This document shows, piece after piece, positions 11,625 through 46,403 of a DNA stretch of 64,000 nt. The stretch covers positions 6,351,001-6,415,000 of the forward strand of contig NC_051096.1 in NCBI RefSeq assembly GCF_901709675.1, in the 5' to 3' direction. The first letter of the stretch is position 1; each line of letters begins with the position of its first letter. The notes under the pieces are model-generated. The model ran no database searches, had not been told where the DNA came from, and saw only the letters and a program-made list of their open reading frames with translations. The DNA is from Syngnathus acus (taxonomy: Eukaryota > Chordata > Actinopteri > Syngnathiformes > Syngnathidae). Position numbers and translations under genes: made by a program.

Positions 11625-11720
11625 GCCACAGGTTGACTTTAGCCACAAGTGCTTCTACTCCGTTGGCTGGTAAACTAGCTCCCAGAGTAGAAGCACCAGT
11701 AGCTAAAGCCAAACTGTGGC
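11625..11720 (+). ncRNA. Candidate pre-miRNA hairpin
   Basis: A 96-nt imperfect inverted repeat. The 5' arm (about 11625-11662) pairs with the 3' arm (about 11683-11720) with isolated mismatches only. It includes a perfect 12-bp block (GTGCTTCTACTC 11649-11660 with GAGTAGAAGCAC 11685-11696), a 7-bp CTTTAGC block and a 7-bp basal GCCACAG block, closing a loop of about 20 nt. Stem length, bulge pattern and loop size match animal microRNA precursors. It lies about 200 bp beyond the poly(A) signal of the preceding transcript on the same strand. I do not recognise the arms as a known miRNA. A small palindromic transposon is the alternative. The strand is assumed. Confidence 0.5.
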
Positions 11721-12210
11721 GACTGACTGAGGGGTGAACGTTTGTAATCTCGATGTTTTAAAGTGTTCAAAAAGCTTGACTGATGGTCAAACGACAAAAT
11801 AATAAACTTGATATTATATTACCTTTTATTATAATAATTTATCTTCCACAACCACTTAGCACTGATTAAAATCATATTTTGAAAATAATTAGTCTCGTTC
11901 GACCGTGCTGGTGGACCTAATATTTTGACCCTCTCTAGTCACAAGAGGCTCAATGCTCTGTAGAAGGTAAATGAAGGCATACATAGGCAGCAAGTAGTAC
12001 CTTTAGAAAACAGCTTGGCGTTGATTTGTGCAGGTAGATGACCAGCGGCCGACGTGGAGCCTCCACTCTGATACTGAATCGGTTTCGTATCAATGGCAAG
12101 TATGCTGTTAAACTACTAAAACGCCTGCACATGTCAACTTACTTGAATCGTTTACTGAGCTCCTCCCTCCAATGGTTCCTGGGTTTTAAGTGCAGTTAAT
12201 GTGCTTCTGC

Positions 12211-12222
12211 GCCCCCTGGTGG
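12211..12222 (-). promoter_or_regulatory. CTCF-like core motif
   Basis: GCCCCCTGGTGG matches the reverse complement of the CTCF core CCASYAGRKGGC at every position. It lies between the igf2bp3/gpnmb block and the galnt15-kcnh8-satb1 block. Binding is an inference only. Confidence 0.35.
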
Positions 12223-13516
12223 TCACACTGTCTAAAAACAGGTGGTCTCATGTGGGCTTTATTCGGGGAAAGGAACAACCGTGGCGCCCTGGGAGTAAAA
12301 CAGAACATTACATACATACAAGCAATCAAATAATTATCACAAAATAAAACAGCCCAAATAAAAAATGTATATTCATGTTTTTCCCCCTTTTGGTATTTTA
12401 TAAGACACAATTTCATTATCCTGTTGAGATCATATGTACAATTTTAAAGTCTTTGTGTTAGGTTCACAAATCAAAAGATTTCTCACTGGGCACATCCAGT
12501 AAATTTTTAATGGGGAAGTGGAATGCAGACACATTCCTCCTGTGAGTGTGTGTCTCTGTGGTGGGAGGAAGCCTTCTCAAGTGTATTTTGGCTTAACAGA
12601 CGACATATGGGAGTGTTTGCTTCTGGAAACGCATATTATTTTATCCCCATTTGCCCTATGACTGAACATGTTCCCACCAGAACACAAGCAACTAACCTGG
12701 GCTGACCCCTTCTCTTTTCCTCCACGCAGGCCTCTCATTTGGGTCCGCCTTCTCTTTCTTCTTCACCTACCACATTTGCTCCTTCTCTGAGAAAAGCTCC
12801 TGCAAAGAACAATAACCCTGACGTGCTACATTAGCGCAGATTGCTGGTTAACACACAAATGAACTCTTATTTAACCCTGTTCGTGTTTCTCAGATGTCCT
12901 CATCTCACCGCTGTAATCACAAACATGAGAGGAAACGCTGCCCTGTCATCCCAAGTAGAGGAGGTGCAGTAAATATACTGTTTGCAGATGTGTACTTAAA
13001 AAAAAAAAACAATGTTTAATTCAATGTGTGTGCAGTAAGGGGTTAAACATGCGTTAACAAAAATCTCATAAAAATATTTTTACTGCAGTGCTGTAACTCT
13101 AAATCTGACGGTGATAGCAACCTGCTGGGAAAACTCGATTTTCCATCGTCTTATCCTTCATCCAGATGAACTGTCAAACTGCCAAGACGGAACCATGAGA
13201 TCCAAACTGGACCCGAATGCTGCTGTTTTCTGACTTTGACAGATGGCCTGCAGCCTGCAAACAGTACCAAAGCAAGACTGTCAAACACACAACTTGATGT
13301 TGTCATTGTTCAGTTATGTCGATTATTTTCAAGACAGGCTTGTAAAAAATTGTACTCTCCAAAATTATTCACAGTCTTGAGTCTTCTGCTAAGGATCATG
13401 GATGAATTTGAGCTTACCCATTTGAGCGAGGGGTGTGGCTACAACTTTGTCTAATCGCACAAAGAAATATAAAAACTTACATTTTTGATCAATTCTATGC
13501 AATAGACTTTCTTTTG

Positions 13517-13580
13517 ACGGCTTGGGTAATTGGAGGAGCCAAACGCGAGGAACGGCTTGGGTAATTGGAGGAGCCAAACG
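13517..13580. repeat. 29-bp direct repeat upstream of galnt15
   Basis: The 29-bp unit ACGGCTTGGGTAATTGGAGG-AGCCAAACG occurs identically at 13517-13545 and 13552-13580 (period 35 bp), about 250 bp upstream of the galnt15 start codon. Confidence 0.85.
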
Positions 13581-13804
13581 AGAGCCCTGCAGGCTTTAGG
13601 ACCGCGGGGTGTGCACGATGACAGGCGATCCACTCCACAGTAATGGGAGTTGTTGGTGCTCCGGGCAACCTGCTCGTCCAGTCTAATGGATTCAAATGTG
13701 GTCGGTGCGCTCATGGTGCAGTGGATTCCTTTTTTGGATAGACTAAACGCAAGCATGGAAGTGAGACTTGAACTGGGCTAAGTTTTTGGGAGCCTCTCTG
13801 CAAC

Positions 13805-16800
13805 ATGGGGCTGTGGGGCAGACACCGGAGGATGTTGTGTTTATGGTTGTTGCTTCTTGGAGTCACTTTGCTTCTGTTGATCGTTTCTGACCTTTTCCAC
13901 GAAGAAGAACAACAACGCTCCCACCAGACACTTGCTGGCGCCCCACGCCGCCCCTTCCAGCGGCCCCCGGATCCGCCGGACGATTTGGAGCTGATCGGAG
14001 ACGCAGAATTGGAGCTGGTACCCGAGTTCGTCCCCATCAACTCGCTTAAGGAGGACCAACTTTTGTTCGTGGCGTCCACGCAGAACGCAAAAGACCTGCG
14101 GCATAAGAATGGGAATTACAAGATGCTCTTGCCCGCGTCGAGGAGGGAATTTCTGTCCGGTCGTGTGGAAGAAGAAGAGCAGGATCAATACGACAACCAG
14201 ATCTCACTGCCTGAGGCGCGACATCCTAAGTGAGTCGGGGAAACAAAATCACTTTTACGCATGGACTACTTCGGTGTGGATACGTTACTCAGTGTCAGAT
14301 GAATTCTTTTGTGATAGGTGCTTTGGCGAACAGTACAGTGAATCATTGCCTTCTGCCAGCGTGGTCATCTGCTTTCACGATGAGGCTTGGTCCACACTTT
14401 TACGCACACTGCACAGCGTCATCAACACAGCGCCCAGTGCCTTCCTGGTGGAGCTCCTCCTAGTGGACGACCTCAGTACACATGGTATGAAGTACAGGAA
14501 TCATAGTATGGCGGTGGTCCATAGATTCTTATGCATTCTCCATCATGTATTCATCACAACACATATTTCTTTTTCTCCAGATAACCTGAAGACTCAGCTC
14601 AGTGAATATGTGTCCCACCTGGATGGGGTACGTTTGATTCGCAGCACGAAGCGCCTCGGGGTCGGAGGGTGCCGTAACCTGGGTGCATCCATAGCTTCGG
14701 GGGCGGTTCTGGTGTTCATGGACTCACACGTTGAATGCCACAACGGCTGGCTGGAACCACTCCTGGAGAGGGTGGCCCAGGACAGGTAAGAGCCCACCTA
14801 ATAATAAAAAGAAAAAAAAATACCTCATGCCCCCCACACCAGTAGACAAAGAGCACAGTAGTACATGCTAGTAGGATGTCAAATGGATGTCATTCCGTAG
14901 CAGGGGGTGCAGCTCTCGTGGTGTGGCTCCAATTAGGCCTCCAATTAGGCAGCTCTCTTTGGTCGGGAAATGGATAGTCTCCGTTTCTGTTTTGCTCCAC
15001 ATTTGTTGTCGCTATCATTCAACCACATGAAAGAAATATTTCAAACACATGTAATCCAGAGACAGGACTAATAGAAGACAGCGTGTTATTCGACACAGAC
15101 ACGCACGTCATGGATGTGGTGTTTCTTTGCAGGACCAGAGTCGTTTCCCCCATCATGGATGTGATCCACTGGGAGACTTTCAAGTACAACGCCACCCAGT
15201 GGCCAGTGTGGGGGGTTTTCGACTGGAATCTGGACTTTTCCTGGGAATCCAAACCGCAACTGCTGGACGGGGACTCGGACTTGGCGGTTGAACCTGTATT
15301 GTGAGTTTACAGGCTGTTATGGCCTTTCTGTGTCTTGACTACAGCCCAAAGTTGAACTTCCGTTGTTCCGACGCTTTAACACATCAGAGGAATGTTTTTC
15401 TCAATCTTCTGTGCTGTGATTACTTCAACCTGTTCTGATTCTGACTGCAATAGGAGTCCAGCATTAGGAGGTGGAGTTCTGGCCTTGGACAGACATTTCT
15501 TCCATAAAGTGGGAGCCTTTGATCCTGGGATTCTACTGTGGGGAGGGGAACAGATTGAGCTGTCAATCAGGGTCTGTTTTTGTTTGAAATCCAGCACAAA
15601 GAAATATGAATCATGTGTAAATGGTTTTTCACTGCGCTTGGGTGATCCACTTGCCTTTAGCCAAGATGTTGAGAATGTTGTGTTCAAGTAATGGTCTTGG
15701 AATGTTTTGCTTTCCACCAGAGATCAAAATAACAAGAGAATAGGACTTGACCATTTGACCCCATTTTAGGGAAATGTGATGAATTCATTGGGATGCAAAA
15801 GATTGTTATTCACATTCTTTCAAATGAGAATCCAACAGGAAGAGGAAACCTAATCCTGCTGTTATTGCTAACGCTATCCAAGGTGTGGTCGTGCGGAGGC
15901 TCAATGGAGGTGGTTCCTTGCTCCCGAGTGGCCCACCTAGACCACCGCCTCCCCCGCCCCCCTTCCCGCTTCCAAGACCAGGAGCAGCTTGAGAGGAACA
16001 AGATCCGCACAGCTGACACGTGGATGGACACGTACCGCAATATTTTCTACAGGCGGGACACGCTGGCTCATTTTATTAGGCAGGTGTGTGTGTGTCCAGT
16101 GATATCGGAGTACGCCCGTACAAAATGTACAAAAATGTGCTTTATTACGTGCAGTCTGAGAGGCCGAATATTACCGAGCGCCAGCAGTTGAAGATGACTT
16201 TGGGATGTAGGGACTTCCACTGGTACCTGACGACAATCCATCCCCAACTTTACATTCCGCAGGATAGACCAGGATTCTCGGGCGAGGTAATATGGGAACA
16301 CGCAGTTTAGTTCTAGGGCAATATTTAAGAAAATATTTAGAAAAATACTTACTTAGTCGAATACTGAATGTGAGTCACTTTTGTCTTTTCGAAGCTGTAC
16401 AACGTCGCAGTCGATGGCTGCATCGACCACCATCCAGGTCAAGGGGCGCATGTCGGAGCCATGATCCTAGCGCCATGCAGTGGCACAGGCAGGCAGGTAA
16501 CCATGGCAACAGTCTCCTCACACTGCAAGAAAGTCACAGGCCACAAAGATAACCTGCAGGTTATTGCAGCATTGTGACCTCAACTCCGACGGGGAAGTGC
16601 GATGGGGTCCCGCGGGGGCTTTGTGTATGGACGCCGTTGGAGACCAGGTGGTCCTCTCCCAGTGTTGGCAGCCAATCAGTGAAAGGCTCCAGTGGACGTT
16701 CATAAAGGTGAAGCAGGAGCGAAGATTTTTATAACCTCTTGAGATGACTTTCTGGTCTGCAAGGTTTTGTTTCTTTCCAGCTGAGTGGCCAGTTGCTACA

Positions 16801-16957
16801 TCGGCAGTCTCTGTTGTGTGTGGAGGCTGTGAAGGATGGACGTGGCACACCATCGGATCAAGTCGGTGCCCAGACGGGTGCGGGAGACCTCGTCTTGCGC
16901 CCCTGCACGCGGCATCCCACGCAGCAGTGGCACTTTGAGCAGCTTGTGTCACCCTAA
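13805..16957 (+). CDS. galnt15: Polypeptide N-acetylgalactosaminyltransferase 15-like, complete, 10 exons
   Basis: Exons: 13805-14229, 14318-14484, 14581-14785, 15133-15300, 15454-15571, 15883-16083, 16155-16286, 16395-16496, 16570-16707, 16781-16957. Sum 1833 nt, 610 aa (human GALNT15 about 639). It is a type II Golgi protein: short cytosolic end, signal-anchor at about 10-31 (MLCLWLLLLGVTLLLLIVSD), stem, GT-A glycosyltransferase domain (VVICFHDEAWSTLLRT; DSH 245-247 as the metal-binding DxH; WGGEQIELSIRVW) and a C-terminal ricin-type lectin domain (about 473-610; CIDHHPG, LCMDAVG, LCVEAVK, QQWHFEQ). It would start mucin-type O-glycosylation by adding GalNAc to Ser/Thr. GALNT15 is preferred for the unusual stretch after the catalytic domain (RTADTWMDTYRNIFYRR) and its 3p25 synteny with the genes that follow. 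The usual FRxxHPY loop is not recognisable here. A poly(A) signal is at 17071-17076. Confidence 0.88.
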
Positions 16958-19445
16958 TATTTGTCCAAAAAATGTATATAATCATAATAATCTATGATCA
17001 TCTACATTATGGTAAAACGTTCACAATATTTGCTCCTGTTTTAAGGATTTTAGATGGAACTCCTATTTTTAATAAAAGACTATCAGCTCACAGCCAAAGA
17101 GCATGATAAAATTGTTAATAAATTTAAGCAGTAAAAAGTTTTTTTTTTTTTTCAATTTTTCTTCCATAAACAGATGTGAACAGCAGATGGCGTAGTTTAT
17201 AAACCTTAAGATCAAGGTTTTCCAAAATCTGCCCAATGGGCTTGCTATACCACTCCAGCAGATACACAATGAATTAATTGCGATCCTGCAATCTAGTGGT
17301 AAAAAAAAAAAAGAACATGTCACTTCCCTTTCAAGGAGAAGGAGACGCCGTCATTCGGCAGATGTTGCAGAAGCTTCACTTGATGGAACTTGATGAAAGG
17401 AAGCCACCATTCATCTCCGGCTTGTGACGTACCTATTGTTCTGCCACCCTTTGCGGCGGCAGCGTTTGTACCATAGCACACATGGGAGCAGCTCAGAGTC
17501 ATTTATCAAACACACAAGTGTCGTGCGAGCTCCATTCACGTCCTCTCCTTTGTCTGCAATGCAAACACAGCAGACGGCATCTCACACACAAACGGTAAAA
17601 CACTCAAGTGATCAGTGTGGCTGTACACACAACCACAAGATTAGCGTGGATGAGGGCCGCAAATAATATTTTTCACATCCTCAGCACAGCTGGTACATTT
17701 CAACATTGTGAAAAGAAATTAACAGTAAGAAATTCTCACATAGTTGAATGTACTTACATCGTTCTGCATTCGTGTTAGCCAAATCTAACTGACCTTTCCA
17801 GTTGAATGGGAAAAAAAAAAGCAGGTTGGGTACAAAGCAGGATGGGCCTCAGTTTGGACTGAGTGATATCATGAGAAATGCTTAATAAAAGATGAGTTCA
17901 CTGTAGGGAGGAAAAATGATACCATGTTACTATGGATGAGGGAAATAGTTGATAGAAACTCCTAGGAAAGAAGAACAGCTACTTTGGATGAATATTTAAA
18001 CACTGAAGAATACTTAAAAAAAACGACCCTGACTTAACAGTCCTGTTAGTCATTTATTAGCATATCAATTCTCGGATCTAATATCAAAATCTGAAGGGAG
18101 GATAAAATGATTCATTCCAGTACATTCCATGTGCAAAGGATCTTAATACAACATTAACGCAAATCATCAGAAGCCAGTCAGGACCTTTGTCCGATTCGGG
18201 ATCCCCGCCTATGCTGCCCAACAAAACTGGCACTACCTCGTATCCTAATAACATCTTGCATTCTTTAAGGTATAAAAATACATTTTGTTTTGATACATTC
18301 ATATAAATATAAAAGTCTTCAATACTGTGCATTTCTGTGGGAATATTGCCTTCGTTCTTCACCTGCGAGAAAACAAATGTCAGAGCCAAAAAGCCTTGAT
18401 GAGCATCAGGGAAACGGCCTAAGCAATTTGTTATCGGTCTACTCCTGACCCCCCCACAACAGGTATGCATCTGATGCCTTTAGGCTTTAAATTACCTGGC
18501 TGTTTCAAAAAATGAACCCACATCAATAAATATGCATCAGTAAATGTCAAGTTTGGTTATTAAAACAGTGTTGTCATTTAAATAGAAGGATAAATGGCGA
18601 GCTGGGACATGCGGCATGTTAATGTGCGTCTACAGCAACTACTCAAAAAAGTGCTCCGACTAGCATGCACAGAGAGACCACGGAAGGGGGACCGAGAACC
18701 GGTGATGGGGAAATATTGGAAAAGAGCCCGAGAGGGAGAAGCGGAGCCTACTTAGTGTGACAGCAGGCCCGGAGTTGTTCTGAGCCAAGCGTAGCCAGCA
18801 CCCCCAACCCGACCGCCCCCGGTTCCCCGAGGACCAGTCGGAAAGAGTGCAATATGTCTAACCTCTTGTTCTTCATCCCCCCAACGTGTTGGATAACCAG
18901 GAGCAATCAGGGCTGGTCCTTGGGAAAGAGCAGTGAGAGGTAGGTAGGAGGCTTCGGCAAACGGTTGAGTGGGGATGGCCCACCTTCACTAAAGACTCCT
19001 CATCGTGAATGGCTCCTCAGAGGATTTGTTTTCTTCTTCTAGCCTTAACGTTTTCATACCTGCATCTTTTCGGCCCTGAAAAAGGTATCAAACCTCGGAG
19101 TCCGATAATAAATTGCATGGGTAGAAAGACTCCTACTGTGTGTCTATTGCTTTCAAATTGCTTTCAAATGGGAAGGTGCCTCAGGGGGTAGTCGGGTGGC
19201 AGAAGGAAAAGGAAAGGAAGGAGTGAGGGAGGGAGGGGTTTGGTTATTTGCCTTTAACCTTTAATCCCTGTCCTAATAAACAGCAAAATGCAAAAAAGCT
19301 AACGCTAACACAACCAATTTGTTTTCATGCGTGTTTTCATTGTGTCTCTAATGCAAGAGTGACCTTGCATCCCTGCAAAAAACATGTGATCATTCCCAGT
19401 CATGTCTACGGAAAGAAAGGCCAACGGCTGCCAGATGCAGGCCTG
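16958..19445. other. galnt15 3' UTR and kcnh8 3' flank
   Basis: Convergent interval. galnt15 has AATAAA at 17071-17076, about 115 nt after its stop. On the minus strand TTTATT at 18053-18058 (plus-strand coordinates) would serve kcnh8 with a 3' UTR of about 1.4 kb. A minus-strand open stretch 18084-18362 preceded by a possible acceptor could be an alternative 3' exon of kcnh8, but I do not recognise its product. Otherwise no gene is seen. Confidence 0.4.
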
Positions 19446-36918
<17,473 letters not shown>

Positions 36919-37892
36919 TTAATGTCGAAGTCCCCATCAAAGTGAGTAAAGAGAAGTCGTCCTAACGTGGGAAGTGCACCCTTTAAAGGTTGTGGAGTTG
37001 AATGCACAACACGCTTTTCCGCTCCACTCAGCACATATGCGACGTTTGCATGCTGCGCGTACAAGGCGCGCACCGATGCGACTGGAGTGGACTTCTCAAT
37101 TGCGTGCGTAAAGGAACAACCGAGGTGAGACTCACAGGTGCGGGGCGGGTAGTAGCCGGGCGGGGACGATCGTGACAGGGCGAGGCTTGCCTGTCAGCGC
37201 GGTGGCATTATTGTCACTGGCTTCAATGATCGTCTGTCGCCAGCGTGCAATGGTGGGAGACATGGATCACTCTCACTTTTCTCAGCTTGCGCACACATCC
37301 CAAGTGGCGAGCAAAAACGTGTCTGTAAAATTACTTTCTGCTTGAAATCCAACTAAGATATCCATCATACGGGGCACTTTGGTCTCAATATAAAGGCTGA
37401 GTCGGTCACTGTAAAATATGGCTGAGTTTGAATTAGTATGTCAGGGGTACCTAATAAGTGTCCAATATTAGGACAGAAGCTCAAAGTGTAGGAAGTTCAA
37501 GCAGATATTGTAGTCTACAACTGATTCGAAATTGTGTTTTATTACGAAGCAATATTTTAGATACAGAAATTCATGAACGGAGTTGACCCCATTGAAGCAC
37601 TTCCTTTCGAGACAGATGGATGGCTTTTGAATATATTTGTGTTGATAGTGTGACTGTCAACATCACTCTCTTTTTAAGCAAACACACCAGTCCAGGTTGA
37701 CACAAAAGCAAGTTGTGTGCGCCACTTGGTGGTTATAATAAACGCTCAAACGTTGGTGGCTATAATAAAAGCTCAAACGTGATCAGGAGAGACACAACAC
37801 CGCCCTCTAGCGGACATAAACGAGAAGCGTCTTAAGGATGTAATACATGGAGAAGTATTCCGCGGAGGGGGCCCTACACTCTAGTTACTGTT

Positions 37893-38057
37893 ATGAATAA
37901 ATAAAACATTTTGAATAAATAAATAGATAGATAAATGAATACATGAATAAATGTATAAATGAATAAGTTAATGAATACATGAATAAATAAATGAATACAT
38001 ACATAAATAAATGAATATATGAATACATGAATAAATACATAAATAAATATATATAAG
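37893..38057. repeat. AATA/AATG/ACAT tetranucleotide minisatellite
   Basis: About 165 bp of irregular alternation of AATAAATA, GAATACAT and AATGAATA units. It gives spurious open frames on both strands. Confidence 0.9.
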
Positions 38058-39271
38058 TGAAAAGTCTACTTAGAGCCACAACGTATCTGTGCTTTGTTAC
38101 TTCCCACCACTGTTATCAAATCATTTCTTACGACTGAGTCACTGTGCACTTCAAGGCTGTGATTCATAAATCACCTTAAATAAGTTCAAGCAGACTTCAG
38201 GCTCAAAATTGCACAAACACTTGCAGTACGAGATCCATGTAAAGTGGTATGAGTCAAGCGGCCGGGGGTGAGGTTCCGTAAGGCCAACCGAGCACAAAGA
38301 GAAAATCCAAAACGTGTCATTGAATGCAATTAAAACAGACAGCAGTGATGCTTCACCTGCGCCATAAACGACCAAATTTGTCATTTGAGGACCGCTACAT
38401 TAATTGCGTTTGATGGATGCGTTTGCAATCCAAAATGAATGTCTCTTTGAGAAATTGTCTTACTTGTGACGTATAAGCAGAAGCTGACTGGATGGCACAA
38501 ACTGTCAGAGAAGATAAAAATTGGACTGTAAAGCAACACATAAAGTTGATGTGCTTTGACGAGACCAGATTGACACGATTCTATCACTGCTTTTGATAAA
38601 AGCAGCTCACTGGGCTCACCAAGTATATCATGACTACATCACCGCATCGCATTATTAGCCAATGCAATGAAACTCTAACCTAATTTAGAGCCATACACGA
38701 CTGTGTGAATAGTTCGGTGTCTCCCGGGATGAGGTGTTCTGCGTTCGGTGCCATGCGCTGGTAACAGGCTCAGTGAGCGTGTAATGGCCTTAATTATCAT
38801 TTAGCGTGCCAGCCTCATTGACAACAGATCAAGACGGTAATAAAATAGCAAGACGATGGAGGCAAGAAGGGCTACATATAAACAGGGATATTTTGCCAAC
38901 CATGACTTCTTTTTTTTTTACTAAGAATATAGTACTATCATGAAATACAAGTAAGTAGACCATTAATACTGCCAATAATGTAATCAACGACTGCTTCTGT
39001 GGGTAAAATGAAGCAATAAAAAAAAAATATGGCTGCTTTATCAACAACATTACCATGTCAGCAAGTTAATGACAGTCAACCTTTGTTTCTCATCCACTTT
39101 GTTACCATGGAGAGCTCCAATACCCTAAAGCCAATAATATGGACGAGCGTGCACAGCATGCTGTAGGATTTAATAAATAGATTTATGCGCAATTGTCACA
39201 TTTAATACATTTATGGGGCGCGCTAGTGAATTCATTATTACACCATATGTTAATGCAGCTGGTGTGTGCGT

Positions 39272-39350
39272 CTCTCACTCTCTCTCCCTCCCTCTCTCTC
39301 TCTCTCTCTTTCTCCCCCTCCCCCTTTTCCGCCCTCCCTCCCTCCCTACC
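39272..39350. repeat. CT-rich (CTCT/CCCT)n tract upstream of satb1
   Basis: An almost pure pyrimidine stretch 65-140 bp upstream of the satb1 TATA box. It could be a GAGA-type or triplex-forming promoter element, or a simple microsatellite. Confidence 0.8.
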
Positions 39351-39414
39351 GGCGAGCATGCACTGTGGTCTTTGGAGGAGAAACCAGCAAAACAACTGGC
39401 CGTGCACGCACGCC

Positions 39415-39559
39415 TATAAATAAGATAAGAGACTGCAGCCTGAGCGTCTATCGCGTATTGTTCTCGGCACGGAAGCAGATTCTCATCGCCTGCAAATTCT
39501 CATCGCGCCACGGCGAGGAGCCGAGTGGATGAACGGAGCAATGAGGAGGGTGTTTGGAG
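39415..39559 (+). promoter_or_regulatory. satb1: satb1 TATA promoter and non-coding first exon
   Basis: TATAAATA at 39415-39422 predicts transcription starting near 39445. The exon ends at 39559 with a good donor (GGAG/GTACGT). Two in-frame upstream ATGs (39529 and 39541) open a reading frame that, if exon 1 is spliced to 39910, runs past the satb1 start in another frame to a stop near 40061: an overlapping upstream ORF that would be expected to reduce translation. Confidence 0.6.
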
Positions 39560-39909
39560 GTACGTGAAAACTACTTGGACGCTCGCTCAGTGCGTCGACG
39601 TTTAAGAATTCTCTCGATATTAGGGGGTCCTTTCTTGCGACTTAAACTGGTTGGTTCCGACTAAACTTTGAAGAATAACATATGGAACGTGGGGCTAAGA
39701 GCGCATTATTTTGAGCGTGCTGTAGAATTGCCGTCGCTTGCGCGAAAGCTGGTTTGTTGTGGAAAATTGCATTATTAATATGGATATGAACCTTTAATGC
39801 CTAATGGAATGCATGCATAGGGACCATCAATACAATGCAGCTCAGGCTCAATCAAAAGTCCTGGTCCACTCACTCCAAACGACTTTGTCTATGAAGCGTG
39901 ACTCCACAG

Positions 39910-46403
<6,494 letters not shown>

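Larger units (their letters stand above)
11721..13804. other. Intergenic region upstream of galnt15, no gene seen
   Basis: About 2.1 kb without a recognisable exon. It contains a CTCF-like motif at 12211-12222 and a short tandem duplication at 13517-13580; the last few hundred bases must hold the galnt15 promoter and 5' UTR, but I see no TATA box. Confidence 0.4.

Noticed and set aside
13805-16957. Assignment to another GALNT paralogue (for example GALNT5 or the GALNT8/9/18 group)
   Set aside because: The linker after the catalytic domain and the 3p25-type synteny fit GALNT15 better; some doubt remains and is reflected in the confidence.
18084-18470. 128-codon minus-strand open frame downstream of kcnh8
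   Set aside because: No family resemblance; joined to the possible donor it would be read in another frame. Kept only as a remark on alternative 3' ends.
37893-38079. CRISPR-like array or coding repeat
   Set aside because: Irregular AT tetranucleotides without spacers, in a eukaryotic genome; a simple minisatellite.
39193-39532. Ser/Leu/Pro-rich frames upstream of satb1
   Set aside because: Products of the (CT)n tract; they vanish when the repeat is ignored.
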